Positions 1 to 9,384 of a DNA stretch of 17,863 nt are shown piece by piece. Every line of letters starts with the position of its first letter. Within the stretch, counting starts at the first letter, position 1. The stretch lies in NCBI GenBank assembly GCA_017828935.1, contig JAGAUG010000001.1, positions 1 through 17,863 of the forward strand, given 5' to 3'. The DNA is from Oscillospiraceae bacterium. GTDB lineage: Bacteria; Bacillota; Clostridia; Oscillospirales; Ruminococcaceae. The translations under genes and the position numbers were made by a program. The notes under the pieces are model-generated. The model was not told the origin of the DNA and ran no database searches. It saw nothing but the letters and a program-made list of their open reading frames with translations.

Positions 1-9
1 AATTAATTA

Positions 10-1848
10 GTGAATAAAAATAAATATTTTAAAATTTTAATATCGACAAGTTTGTTTTGTAGTTTGGCTATAAACGTTTTGGCGAAGTCTCCTGGAAATT
101 ATTTAGATAAAGATTCTATAGTTGAAATTAAGGCTGAGGAACTGGTTCCCAAAACTTTAGAAATAATCTATCCGGAAAAAATAGAAACTATAAAAGAAGA
201 TACGATTTATATAGCTGGAACTTCTAATCCTAGTGAGCCTCTATATGTTAATAATCAAGAAATAGTTGATAGGGCTTCGAACGGGATGTTTGAAGTAGTA
301 CTTTCGTTACCTCAAGACGGAAAATATGAATGTGTTTTTAGTCAGGGAGATGTAACGAAAAAGGTTCCGGTTTTTAAAAATATAGCTGTTGATAAAGTTT
401 ATGATAACTTTGCTTGGGAAAGGCCAATTTTAAAAAATAAATTTTTATTAGATGGACACATGTTTCCGGATCAAAATATAATATCAAAAGACAAGAAAAT
501 AAAACTTACTTGTCTTGCTCCGTCTGGAGCAAGTGTTACAGCTGAATTTTGTGGCGTAACTTTTAACTTAAAACAAGAAAGAGCAACGGAGGAGACGGGA
601 GTTTCTGCTAGATATAGTTTAGATATTAATCTTTCAGATTCTTTAGAAGACGGAAAAACATATGATTTAGGAAATGTTATCTATAAAGTCGACTTTGAAG
701 GAGAAGTTGCAGAAAAAAAGTCTTGGGGAAAGATATACTATACAGATAAAAAAACACCTGATTTTGCTAGAGTTTCTTGGGGATATGGGATACTAAGAGA
801 CGCTCCTGATTGTAATGAAAATGGAGTTGTTTCGATGTTAAAAAAAGGAATTACGGATAAAATTATTGGAGAAGAAAAAGATTTTTATCAGCTTGGTTGT
901 GGAAGATGGATTGGAAAAAAATTTGTTGAACCGGTTTTTGGAAATATAAATTTAAATAATAAAATAACAGGCGTTGGGTTTAATCGAAGTGAAAGATCAG
1001 AAATATTATCTCTAAAAGGCAACTGTGCTCCTGTTTTTACTTCTGGTCTAACAGAGGATAAATTAATTATAAAATTGTCTTCTACAGATGGAAATTTAGA
1101 TTTATCTTCTCTTTCTGGTAAGAGTGAATTATTTGAAGAAGTAGTTGCAGAAAACAAAGAAAATTATTTAGAGTTAATTTTTAGTTTAAAATCCGATAAT
1201 TCTCTTTGGGGTTATAATATAGAATTTAACGAAGATACTACGTTTATATATCTTAAAAAAAGACCTGAATTATCAAAAAGCAGCTTAAAACCGCTAGAAA
1301 ATATAACGGTTTTGGTTGATGCTGGTCATGGAGGTAGCGACCCAGGGGCGATTGGTTTAGTTGGCGAATTAGGTGGAGGAAAAGAAAAAGATATTAACTT
1401 AGCTAACGCCTTAGCTGTAAAAAATAGATTGATTTCGCTCGGAGCAAGAGTTGTTTTAACAAGAGATAAAGACGAATATGTTTCTCTTAGCGACAGAGCA
1501 GTTCTTATCGAAGAAACAAAACCAGATTTTGTTATAGTTCTTCACGCAGATGTAAAAGAAAATAAAGATACTAATGGATTAATAGTTCATTGTACAGGCG
1601 ATAATAAATTTTCGAAGCCGTTTTCGACTATGTTAGCTGATATTGCTTCTGAGTATACAGAGAGAAAAAATTGCGGAGCTAAGATTACAAATTTTTATGT
1701 TTCGAGAAATACGTTTTGTCCGACAGCGTTTATAGAAGCCGGGTTTTTAACTAATTTTACTGAAGCGTCTCAAATGTTTACTTCAGAGCAAGTTTTTGAT
1801 CTAGCTAACGCTGTTGGCGACTCAATAATTAAATATTTATCTGAATAA
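10..1848 (+). CDS. Secreted N-acetylmuramoyl-L-alanine amidase (Amidase_3)
   Basis: Predicted zinc amidase that cleaves the bond between N-acetylmuramic acid and the stem peptide of peptidoglycan outside the cell. The 612-aa protein starts with a lysine-rich n-region and a hydrophobic core ending around Ala25 (signal peptide). Residues about 45-125 look like an Ig-like or cell-wall-binding domain (IYIAGTSNPSEPLYVNNQEI), followed by a long stalk I cannot assign. The C-terminal Amidase_3 domain begins near 432: DAGHGG places the first zinc His at 440, the Glu of KEKDINLANAL is the second ligand, LHAD the third, and IEAGFLTN carries the catalytic Glu. The start is GTG at 10; an in-frame stop at 4-6 excludes an upstream start, and the RBS lies outside the window. 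The C-terminal domain is complete. A strong hairpin terminator follows, so it is transcribed separately from ligA. Confidence 0.9.
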   Translation: MNKNKYFKILISTSLFCSLAINVLAKSPGNYLDKDSIVEIKAEELVPKTLEIIYPEKIETIKEDTIYIAGTSNPSEPLYVNNQEIVDRASNGMFEVVLSLPQDGKYECVFSQGDVTKKVPVFKNIAVDKVYDNFAWERPILKNKFLLDGHMFPDQNIISKDKKIKLTCLAPSGASVTAEFCGVTFNLKQERATEETGVSARYSLDINLSDSLEDGKTYDLGNVIYKVDFEGEVAEKKSWGKIYYTDKKTPDFARVSWGYGILRDAPDCNENGVVSMLKKGITDKIIGEEKDFYQLGCGRWIGKKFVEPVFGNINLNNKITGVGFNRSERSEILSLKGNCAPVFTSGLTEDKLIIKLSSTDGNLDLSSLSGKSELFEEVVAENKENYLELIFSLKSDNSLWGYNIEFNEDTTFIYLKKRPELSKSSLKPLENITVLVDAGHGGSDPGAIGLVGELGGGKEKDINLANALAVKNRLISLGARVVLTRDKDEYVSLSDRAVLIEETKPDFVIVLHADVKENKDTNGLIVHCTGDNKFSKPFSTMLADIASEYTERKNCGAKITNFYVSRNTFCPTAFIEAGFLTNFTEASQMFTSEQVFDLANAVGDSIIKYLSE

Positions 1849-1881
1849 AATAAATTAAAATAAATTTAATTATTTATTTTG

Positions 1882-1930
1882 TTGGCGCTTTAGTTAACTT
1901 GTTTGTTAATAAAAGCGCCAATATTTAGTA
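1882..1930 (+). terminator. Rho-independent terminator after the amidase
   Basis: A 10-bp stem TTGGCGCTTT (1882-1891) pairs with AAAGCGCCAA (1912-1921); TTAAC/GTTAA can extend it inside. The stem is GC-rich against an AT-rich background and is followed by TATTTAGTATTT. It separates the amidase from the ligA cluster. The U tract is imperfect, so efficiency is uncertain. Confidence 0.7.
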
Positions 1931-1964
1931 TTTATAAATTATAAATAAAATAGAGGTTTGGGCT

Positions 1965-3941
1965 ATGACGATAGACGAGATAAAATTAAGAATATTAAAA
2001 TTAAGAGAACTAATAAATTATCATAATAATAAATATTATTTATTAGATTCTCCAGAGATAGAAGACAGCGAGTTCGATAAATTATTAAACGAATTAGAAA
2101 ATTTAGAAAAAAAATATCCAATGTTTTATGACGAAAATTCTCCAACGGTTCGAGTTGGAGGTGAATCGAGCTCTTTGTTTGAGCCGGTTGAACACAAAAT
2201 TCAAATGGGTAGTTTACAAGACGTTTTTGAACTAGAAGAAATATATAAATTCGACGAAAGAATAAGACAAACAATAGAAAATCCTGAGTATGTTGTTGAG
2301 CCTAAAATAGACGGTCTTTCAGTTTCGTTAGAATATAAAAACGGGATTTTTTTTCGAGGTTCAACTCGAGGAGATGGTTTTATTGGAGAAGATGTTACTA
2401 ATAATATAAAAACTATAGTTGATGTTCCGTTGAAGTTGCCTGTTGAAATTGATTTAGAAGTTAGAGGCGAAGTTTATATGCCAAGACGAGTGTTTTTTGA
2501 TATTATTAAAAAACAAGAACTGGGCGGCGAAAAAGTTTTTAAAAACCCTAGAAATGCGGCAGCGGGGTCGCTCAGACAAAAAGATTCTAAAATTACAGCT
2601 AGAAGACGGCTTAGTATTTTTGTTTTTAATATTCAACAAATTATTGGGCTAGATATAAAAGATCACAAAACCGCGCTGGATAAACTCAAAGATTGGGGTT
2701 TTAAAGTTATCTCGTCATATAAAGTTTTTAACTCGATCGAAAAAGCGATCGAAGAAATAAATAAAATAAATCTAGAAAGAAATAAATTTGAATTTGATAT
2801 CGACGGAGCAGTTATAAAGCTAAATAATTTAAATCAAAGAGAAATATTGGGTTCTACTTCGAAATTCCCGAGATGGGCAGTTGCTTTTAAATATCCGCCA
2901 GAAGAAAAGACAACAAAATTACTCGATATAGAAATTAATGTCGGACGAACTGGTGTTCTTACTCCAACAGCTGTTTTTGAGCCAATTCTTTTGGGTGGTA
3001 CTACAGTTTCAAGAGCAGTGTTGCATAATCAGGATTTTATTAACCAAAAAAAAATAGGCCTTGGAGATATAATAGCTGTTAGAAAGGCTGGAGATATTAT
3101 TCCTGAAGTTGTCTTTGTTAAAGAGCATTCTGAAAATTCTAAAGTTTATAATATACCAAAAACCTGTCCGTCTTGTAACTCAAATATTTTTATCGAAGAT
3201 GTAGCCTACAGATGTAATAATCCAAATTGTCCAGCTCAGTTAGAAAGAAATATTATACATTTTGTTTCCAGACCTGCGATGGATATTTCAGGACTAGGAG
3301 AGTCTTTAATAAAAAAAATGCTAGAATATAAAATAATAAATTCTATATCAGATTTATATTATTTAACAAAACAAGACTTGCTTAAGATACCTAGAACTGG
3401 CGAAAAATCAATAGATAATCTTTTAAAATCTATCGAAAATTCAAAAGATAATAGTTTAGATAAATTAATTTTTGGCCTAGGAATCAGAGGAGTCGGAAAG
3501 CAAGCTTCAAAAGACTTAGCAGACAGATTTCTTGATATCGAAAATTTATTTATAATAAATAAAGACGATATATTAAATATAAACGGTTTCGGAGCGACGA
3601 CAGCTCAAAATATAATCGATTATTTTTTATTAGCTCAAACAAGAGAAACGATAAATAAATTAAAACAAGCTGGTGTTAATACGATTCAAAAATCGCCTCT
3701 TAATATAATTAACCAAAAATTAAAAAATACAAGATTTGTTATAACTGGAACTTTTGAGTCTTTAACTAGAAACCAGCTTCAAGATAAAATTAAGAGTCTT
3801 GGAGGAGTTGTTACAGAAACAGTTTCAAAAAAAACAACTCATATTTTAGTTGGAGAGTCACCTGGTAGTAAACTCAAAAAAGCTCAAGATCTTAATATAA
3901 AAATATTAACAGAAAAAGATTTAAATTTATTGTTTGGATAA
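1965..3941 (+). CDS. ligA: NAD-dependent DNA ligase LigA
   Basis: Seals nicks in duplex DNA during replication and repair, using NAD+ to adenylate an active-site lysine. All LigA domains are visible in 658 aa, the normal length: an N-terminal Ia domain (YHNNKYYLLDSPEIEDSEFD), the adenylation domain with KIDG (Lys114 as the AMP acceptor) and TRGDGFIGEDVT, an OB domain, a four-Cys zinc finger (CPSC...CNNPNC) near 403-425, helix-hairpin-helix repeats (LGIRGVGKQ, INGFGATTA), and a C-terminal BRCT domain from about 590 (FVITGTFESLTRNQLQ). ATG 1965 is preceded by AGAGG about nine bases upstream. dnaE begins 30 bases after the stop with no terminator between, so the two are probably co-transcribed. 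Confidence 0.97.
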   Translation: MTIDEIKLRILKLRELINYHNNKYYLLDSPEIEDSEFDKLLNELENLEKKYPMFYDENSPTVRVGGESSSLFEPVEHKIQMGSLQDVFELEEIYKFDERIRQTIENPEYVVEPKIDGLSVSLEYKNGIFFRGSTRGDGFIGEDVTNNIKTIVDVPLKLPVEIDLEVRGEVYMPRRVFFDIIKKQELGGEKVFKNPRNAAAGSLRQKDSKITARRRLSIFVFNIQQIIGLDIKDHKTALDKLKDWGFKVISSYKVFNSIEKAIEEINKINLERNKFEFDIDGAVIKLNNLNQREILGSTSKFPRWAVAFKYPPEEKTTKLLDIEINVGRTGVLTPTAVFEPILLGGTTVSRAVLHNQDFINQKKIGLGDIIAVRKAGDIIPEVVFVKEHSENSKVYNIPKTCPSCNSNIFIEDVAYRCNNPNCPAQLERNIIHFVSRPAMDISGLGESLIKKMLEYKIINSISDLYYLTKQDLLKIPRTGEKSIDNLLKSIENSKDNSLDKLIFGLGIRGVGKQASKDLADRFLDIENLFIINKDDILNINGFGATTAQNIIDYFLLAQTRETINKLKQAGVNTIQKSPLNIINQKLKNTRFVITGTFESLTRNQLQDKIKSLGGVVTETVSKKTTHILVGESPGSKLKKAQDLNIKILTEKDLNLLFG

Positions 3942-3971
3942 TATTATAAAAAAATACAGGAAGTAGATTTT

Positions 3972-6900
3972 ATGAGAAATTTTGTTCACCTGCATTTACA
4001 CAGTGAATATAGCTTACTCGACGGAGCTTGTCGGTTAGATAATCTAATCGAAAAAATAAAAATATTAGGTCAACCGGCAGTCGCAATTACAGACCACGGT
4101 GTCATGTACGGGACGATTGATTTTTATAAAAAAGCAATCAAAGCTGGAATAAAACCTATTATTGGCTGTGAAGTTTATGTCGCTAGAAGAAGTCGGTTTG
4201 ATAAAGAATTTAAGTTAGATAACAAATCTTATCATCTTACTCTTTTGTGTAAAAATAACAAAGGCTACGAAAATTTAATAAAGCTTGTTTCTTTAGGATT
4301 CAAAGAAGGATTTTATAATAAACCGAGAGTAGATAAAGAATTAATTTTAAAATATAGCGAAGGGCTTATTTGTCTTTCTGGATGTGTTGGTGGTGAAGTT
4401 GCTAGTTTAATCAGAGATAAAAATTTTGATAAAGCTAAAGAGACAGCTTTGTTTTATAAAAATATATTTTGTGAAGACTATTATATAGAAATACAAAATA
4501 ATCAAGATGATAAAGAAAGTCAGGATATAAAAAATCAATTAATAAAATTATCTAAACAAATAGACGTTAAACTAGTAGCGACTAATGACGTTCATTATAT
4601 AAATAAACAAGATTCAAAGATGCACCGGGTTTTGATGGCGATTCAAACCGGATCGACTCTTGATGAACTAAAACTTGATTTTGGTAGCGACGAATTTTAT
4701 GTAAAGTCTACCGACGAGATGATTGATTTATTTAAAGATACTCCCGAAGCTATTGATAACACTCTCGAGATAGAAAGCAAGTGTAACGTTGATTTTGAAT
4801 TTGGAAAGATAAAATTGCCAAAGTTTTTTATCGACGGAGTTTTGGATAATAATAAATTTTTTAAAGATCTATGTTATAAAGGTCTTTATAATAGATACGG
4901 AAAAAATGTTTCAAAAGAAATTTTAGATAGATTAGAATATGAAATATCTGTTATAGAAAAAATGGGCTATATAGATTATTTTTTAATAGTCTATGATTTT
5001 GTTAGATTTGCGAAAGAAAACGATATTCCAGTTGGGCCGGGGAGAGGTTCGGGTGCGGGAAGTATCGCAGCGTATTGTATCGAAATAACAGATATAGATC
5101 CGATAAAATATAATTTATTATTCGAAAGATTTTTAAATCCTGAGCGAATTAGTATGCCGGATTTTGATATAGATTTTTGTTACGAAAAGCGCCAAAAGGT
5201 AATCGACTATGTTATCAAAAAATACGGCGAAAACCACGTTGCTCAAATTATAACGTTTGGAACTATGGCGGCAAGGATGTCTATAAAAGACGTTGCTAGA
5301 GCGCTTGGAATCTCTTATCAGGTTAGTGATATGGTTTCGAGAGCCGTCCCAACTGAGCTCGGAATTAATATAAATAAAGCCCTTGAAGTTTCTGTTGATT
5401 TTAAAAATTTATATAACGAAAACGACGAAATAAAAGAGCTTATTGATATGGCTAAAAATATCGAAGGGATGCCAAGACATACGTCAACACACGCAGCAGG
5501 AATTGTTATAACTAAAAATCCTGTAGATACTTATGTGCCTCTCCAAAAAGTTAATGATTCTGTTATGACGCAATATACGATGAGTAACTTAGAAGAGCTT
5601 GGGTTACTTAAGATGGATTTTTTAGGGCTTAGAACTTTAACTGTTATAGCTGACGCTGAGAAGATGATCAAAAAAATTTCGCCAGATTTTGATATAAAAA
5701 AAATATCATATCAAGATACACAGGTTTTTAAGATGCTCTCGTCTGGTCAAGGCTCAGGAGTGTTTCAATTTGAATCTGGTGGGATGAAACAAGTCTTGAT
5801 GGGCCTTAAGCCAGAAAGCCTTGAAGATATAATAGCAGTTATTTCGCTTTATCGTCCTGGTCCGATGGAATCGATTCCGAGATATATTGAGTGTAAGAAT
5901 AATCCAGATAAAATAACTTATAAACATGAGCTATTAGAAGATATATTGAAAGTTACATACGGTTGTATTGTTTATCAAGAACAAGTAATGCAAATTTGTC
6001 GAAAGTTAGCGGGCTATTCTTACGGTAGAGCTGATTTAGTTAGACGAGCGATGTCTAAAAAAAAGTCTGATATTATGGAACAGGAGCGAAAAAACTTTGT
6101 TTACGGAGCAACAAAACAAGACGGATCAATAGAGTGTGTTGGAGCTATAAGTAACGGTGTGCCTGAAAAGATTGCTCACGAAATATTCGACGAGATGAGT
6201 AGCTTTGCTTCGTACGCGTTTAATAAATCTCACGCAACAGCTTACGCGGTTTTATCTTACCAGACAGCTTATTTAAAATATTACTTTCCAAAAGAATTTT
6301 TAGCGGCGATTTTAACTAGTGTTTTAGATAATACAAATAAGATTTTAGAATACATAGAAGAGTGTTCTAGATTAAATATAAAAATAACGCCTCCAGATAT
6401 AAATACAAGTAATGTTGGATTCACTGTTTTTGGTAATAATATTAATTTTGGATTAGTAGCGATAAAAAACGTTGGAAGAGGATTTATAAACGAGCTTATA
6501 AAAGAACGCGAAAAAAACGGTTTATTTAAGTCTTTGGGTGATTTTTGTTCTAGATTAAAATTAGGAGTTAATAAAAAAAATTTAGAAAGCCTAATAAAAG
6601 CCGGAGCGTTTGATAGTCTTCACAAAAGTCGAAAATCGATGCTAAATAAATTCCCTGAGATAATAAATAATATTCAACACAAAGATAAAGTGATGTTAGA
6701 AGGTCAAATTAGTTTATTCGAAAGTTTAGATAATAATAAAAAAAATAATATAGAATATTTTATTGACGAAACGGATGAATTTTCAGTTAACGAAAAACTA
6801 ACGATAGAAAGAGAAGTTTTGGGACTATATATTTCAGGTCACCCGCTAGATAAATATCAAGATATATTATCAAGTAATAAATTTTTAAATTTAATTTTAA

Positions 6901-7460
6901 TAAATAAAAATAATAATATTAAAGATAAATCGCTTGTTAAAGTTATAGGAGTAATTAGCGCTGTTGAAAACAAGACAACTAGAAACGGAAACAAGATGGC
7001 GTTTATTATTATAGAAGACAAAACTGCGAATATAGAGCTTTTAATTTTTTCGAATATTTTAGAAAAATATAAAAAAATTCTAGTTGAAGAAAACGTTATT
7101 ATAGTCGAAGGAACTCTTAGCAAAAGTGAGGATACAGAACCTAAAATATTAGTTAATAAAATAATTTTAGCGAGTGAATATAAAGAGAGTAATAATAGTT
7201 TAGCTAAAAATAATATAAAAAATATAAATCTAAAAAGAAAAGGGCTTTATTTAAAAATAAATAACAAAGAATCTAAAGAGATGAAAAAAAGTCAGGTGCT
7301 TTTAGAAATATTTGAAGGTCAAACACCTGTTTATATATTTTTTAATGATATAAAAAAGCTTTGTATTGCTCCGCAAAAACTTTGGGTTGACGTTAATAAT
7401 ACGATGATTAAAGAACTAAAAAATATTTTAGGCGACGAAAACGTTGTTTTTATTGAATAA
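3972..7460 (+). CDS. dnaE: DNA polymerase III subunit alpha
   Basis: Replicative C-family polymerase. The 1162 aa are typical of bacterial DnaE. Domains in order: PHP domain at the N-terminus (HLHLHSEYSLLDG at 6-18, ITDHGVMYG), palm/fingers with the catalytic PDFDIDF in which Asp399 and Asp401 would bind the metals, GPGRGSGAGS just upstream, a helix-hairpin-helix region (around LGDFCSRLKLGVNKKNLESL), and an OB-fold near 985-1065 (VKVIGVISAVENKTTRNGNKMAFIIIEDKT). No DnaQ-like exonuclease is inserted, so this is DnaE and not PolC. The start has AGGAAG upstream. It sits between ligA and a ComEC-like MBL gene in a tight same-strand cluster. Confidence 0.97.
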   Translation: MRNFVHLHLHSEYSLLDGACRLDNLIEKIKILGQPAVAITDHGVMYGTIDFYKKAIKAGIKPIIGCEVYVARRSRFDKEFKLDNKSYHLTLLCKNNKGYENLIKLVSLGFKEGFYNKPRVDKELILKYSEGLICLSGCVGGEVASLIRDKNFDKAKETALFYKNIFCEDYYIEIQNNQDDKESQDIKNQLIKLSKQIDVKLVATNDVHYINKQDSKMHRVLMAIQTGSTLDELKLDFGSDEFYVKSTDEMIDLFKDTPEAIDNTLEIESKCNVDFEFGKIKLPKFFIDGVLDNNKFFKDLCYKGLYNRYGKNVSKEILDRLEYEISVIEKMGYIDYFLIVYDFVRFAKENDIPVGPGRGSGAGSIAAYCIEITDIDPIKYNLLFERFLNPERISMPDFDIDFCYEKRQKVIDYVIKKYGENHVAQIITFGTMAARMSIKDVARALGISYQVSDMVSRAVPTELGININKALEVSVDFKNLYNENDEIKELIDMAKNIEGMPRHTSTHAAGIVITKNPVDTYVPLQKVNDSVMTQYTMSNLEELGLLKMDFLGLRTLTVIADAEKMIKKISPDFDIKKISYQDTQVFKMLSSGQGSGVFQFESGGMKQVLMGLKPESLEDIIAVISLYRPGPMESIPRYIECKNNPDKITYKHELLEDILKVTYGCIVYQEQVMQICRKLAGYSYGRADLVRRAMSKKKSDIMEQERKNFVYGATKQDGSIECVGAISNGVPEKIAHEIFDEMSSFASYAFNKSHATAYAVLSYQTAYLKYYFPKEFLAAILTSVLDNTNKILEYIEECSRLNIKITPPDINTSNVGFTVFGNNINFGLVAIKNVGRGFINELIKEREKNGLFKSLGDFCSRLKLGVNKKNLESLIKAGAFDSLHKSRKSMLNKFPEIINNIQHKDKVMLEGQISLFESLDNNKKNNIEYFIDETDEFSVNEKLTIEREVLGLYISGHPLDKYQDILSSNKFLNLILINKNNNIKDKSLVKVIGVISAVENKTTRNGNKMAFIIIEDKTANIELLIFSNILEKYKKILVEENVIIVEGTLSKSEDTEPKILVNKIILASEYKESNNSLAKNNIKNINLKRKGLYLKINNKESKEMKKSQVLLEIFEGQTPVYIFFNDIKKLCIAPQKLWVDVNNTMIKELKNILGDENVVFIE

Positions 7461-7512
7461 AATAAAATAAATATAAATATATAAAAATTATAAATCTAGG
7501 AGAATTTGACAG

Positions 7513-8466
7513 ATGAGAAAAAAATTAAAGATAATATTTTTATATCTAAGTTTATTAATTATTTTTATTGTTTTTTTATTTTTTGGATTAAGAATAAAAT
7601 GGTTTAATAATATTTTAGATTATTTTAATATAATAACTATACAAGAAAATAAATATCAAGATACAGATCTTGTAATTACGGCGATAAACGTCGATCACGG
7701 AGATAGCTTGTTGATAAACTCGAAAGATAATAAAAATAATAGACACTTTGCGCTTGTTGATACAGGGACTGCAAGACATTCTCAAAAAGTTATTAAATGT
7801 CTTAATAAAAACAAAATTAAAAAATTAGATTATATAATAATATCTCATATGCACAGTGACCATATGGGTGGTCTTTCGGAAGTTTTAAAAGAAGTTGATG
7901 TCGACGAAATAGTATTACCGAATTATTTTAAAGTAAAAAGTCAGTTGATTAGAAGTAATAAAGTTCGAAAACTTATTAAGAATAAAAATATTAAAATTAA
8001 AAATATAAAGCCAGATACAAAGATTTTAATTGGAAGTGCTGAATTTAACGTTTTGTACCCAATCGTTAAAGAAAAACAGAAATTACCTAAGGATTTAAAT
8101 AATTCGTCGATTGTTGGAATTTTAAAATATAATGAATTTAAGATGATGTTTACTGGTGACGCAACAACAGAGATCGAAGAAAAAATTATTAAAAATTATA
8201 AACAAAATAAAGTCCGGTGTAATATTTTAAAACTAGCTCACCACGGGAGTCAGACTTCTTCGTCGTTAGATTTTTTGAGTTATATAAAACCAAAATATGC
8301 TGTTGTTTCGTCGGGATATGATCGAGATATTTTATATCCTCATCAAGATATAAAAAATCGATTATTAAAATTAAAAATTAATTATTATAATACGAGAACT
8401 AACGGGGATATTATAATCGCAGTTGATCAAAAGAATTATAAAATATATACAGAATTTAATAAATAA
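7513..8466 (+). CDS. Membrane-anchored ComEC-like metallo-beta-lactamase-fold protein
   Basis: The 317-aa protein starts with a single strong transmembrane or signal-anchor segment (about residues 5-27), followed by an MBL-fold domain like the C-terminal domain of ComEC/Rec2. Metal-binding residues are present: SHMHSDH gives His112, His114, Asp116 and His117; MMFTGDAT gives Asp216; LAHHGSQTSSS gives the His243/His244 region. It is not a full ComEC because the multi-pass competence channel domain is missing. Stand-alone proteins of this kind are widespread in Bacillota; proposed roles are extracytoplasmic nuclease or phosphodiesterase, and the substrate here is unknown. AGGAGA lies nine bases before ATG 7513. 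The 52-base gap after dnaE has no terminator, so it may be the last gene of the ligA-dnaE unit. Confidence 0.82.
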   Translation: MRKKLKIIFLYLSLLIIFIVFLFFGLRIKWFNNILDYFNIITIQENKYQDTDLVITAINVDHGDSLLINSKDNKNNRHFALVDTGTARHSQKVIKCLNKNKIKKLDYIIISHMHSDHMGGLSEVLKEVDVDEIVLPNYFKVKSQLIRSNKVRKLIKNKNIKIKNIKPDTKILIGSAEFNVLYPIVKEKQKLPKDLNNSSIVGILKYNEFKMMFTGDATTEIEEKIIKNYKQNKVRCNILKLAHHGSQTSSSLDFLSYIKPKYAVVSSGYDRDILYPHQDIKNRLLKLKINYYNTRTNGDIIIAVDQKNYKIYTEFNK

Positions 8467-8805
8467 AAAATTCTAGTTCTATAATAATTTATTGCTGTTT
8501 GTTATAAACAAATATAGACAAAAAAATTAATACGAAATAATCGAACGAACTATAAATTAGCAAATTTTATTTTTATAAAAAAATGCAGTTTAAACTATAA
8601 AAAAGATTAATGCGCCGGTATTTGATATATTGATATAAATGAAGAACATAGGTAATGATAAGTGATATAAATATTTTATAAGCTAGAGGATTAGCAAAAA
8701 ATTATAGTGTTTTATTTTATGAAAGCAAAAAAATAATATTATATCTTGTTGAATTATCGTAAGAAAATTTTTTATGAGAATGTCGTGTATTGATAATTAT
8801 GAATG
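8467..8805. other. AT-rich intergenic stretch without recognisable genes
   Basis: About 340 bases with frequent stops in all frames and no ORF with a credible ribosome binding site. One small hairpin (TTTGTT-ATA-AACAAA around 8497) has no following T run. I see no RNA family, CRISPR or attachment-site signature. Placed before an orphan transposase-like gene, it may be decayed mobile DNA, but nothing in it proves that. Confidence 0.4.
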
Positions 8806-8834
8806 TTGACAAAAAAGTCATAATATGATAAAAT
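8806..8834 (+). promoter_or_regulatory. Consensus promoter driving the InsA-like gene; predicts a leaderless mRNA
   Basis: TTGACA (8806-8811), 17-nt spacer, TAAAAT (8829-8834). A start point about seven bases after the -10 falls on the A of the ATG at 8841. There is no Shine-Dalgarno-like sequence before that ATG, in agreement with a leaderless transcript. Confidence 0.7.
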
Positions 8835-8840
8835 ACTGGT

Positions 8841-9140
8841 ATGAAAAAAGCAAAAGAAGTAGTTGGTAGAAGATGTCCTATTTGTGGTAAAGTAGAAAAT
8901 CAGGTGAATGCAGGAAAGAATCGTTCGGGAACACAGAAGTGTTTTTGTAATGATTGCAAAAAATACTACACTCTTAACCCAAAAACACGAGAATACCCCG
9001 AAGAAATTCGTCAGCAGGCAATAAAAGCGTTTTACGCAGGAGTAAGTGGTCGGGAAATTGGAAGGATGTTTGGGTTTAGTAAGGCCAATGTTTATAATTG
9101 GATTAAAAAAAATTCAAATAAAACTGAAAATATAAAATAA
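8841..9140 (+). CDS. Orphan IS1 InsA-like zinc-finger/HTH protein
   Basis: The 99 aa match the layout of the N-terminal DNA-binding half of IS1-type transposases (InsA). A zinc ribbon has Cys12, Cys15, Cys36 and Cys39 (CPIC ... CNDC), followed by a helix-turn-helix at about 68-89 (GVSGREIGRMFGFSKANVYN). In IS1, InsA binds the ends and represses the element, and the catalytic domain comes from InsB by frameshifting. No DDE domain follows here in any frame, and I see no terminal inverted repeats, so this is either a remnant or a retained stand-alone regulator. It uses CGT, CGG and CGA for several arginines where neighbours mostly use AGA, a hint of foreign origin. It has its own promoter and terminator. 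Confidence 0.75.
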   Translation: MKKAKEVVGRRCPICGKVENQVNAGKNRSGTQKCFCNDCKKYYTLNPKTREYPEEIRQQAIKAFYAGVSGREIGRMFGFSKANVYNWIKKNSNKTENIK

Positions 9141-9204
9141 AATTATATCAGTATTTTGGGTTTATAAAAAATAAGAATGTCGAAATAATATATCGAGTAA
9201 GAAA

Positions 9205-9240
9205 AGAGAAAAATAAAATTGTTTTTCTCTGTTTTATTTT
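9205..9240 (+). terminator. Rho-independent terminator after the InsA-like gene
   Basis: AGAGAAAAA (9205-9213) pairs with TTTTTCTCT (9222-9230) across an 8-nt loop and is followed by GTTTTATTTT. It closes the InsA-like unit 65 bases after the stop codon. Confidence 0.7.
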
Positions 9241-9284
9241 ATTATAATATGAGCTATTTGACCGAAGTCCTTTTAGTTGATTTA

Positions 9285-9313
9285 TTGAATCATAAATATT
9301 TTTGTGGTATAAT
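9285..9313 (+). promoter_or_regulatory. Promoter of the SLOG-domain gene
   Basis: TTGAAT (9285-9290), 17-nt spacer, TATAAT (9308-9313), with TGTGG just before the -10. The expected start near 9320 leaves a 5' leader of about 65 bases before ATG 9385. Confidence 0.65.
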
Positions 9314-9384
9314 ATAATCTATATTTAATTTGATTATTAATTTTATGTTATAGAGATTTTTATTAATTGTTTTAGGAAGTGTTT

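Noticed and set aside
1963..2274. Minus-strand 103-aa ORF inside ligA
   Set aside because: Fully overlaps the well-supported ligA reading frame and has no RBS or family features; a shadow frame. The same holds for the minus-strand frames at 888-1157, 2454-2639, 6857-7123, 9465-9650, 10321-10512, 12513-12734 and 13838-14047.
7513..8466. Full ComEC competence channel
   Set aside because: Only the MBL domain and one membrane anchor are present; the OB and multi-pass channel domains are absent.
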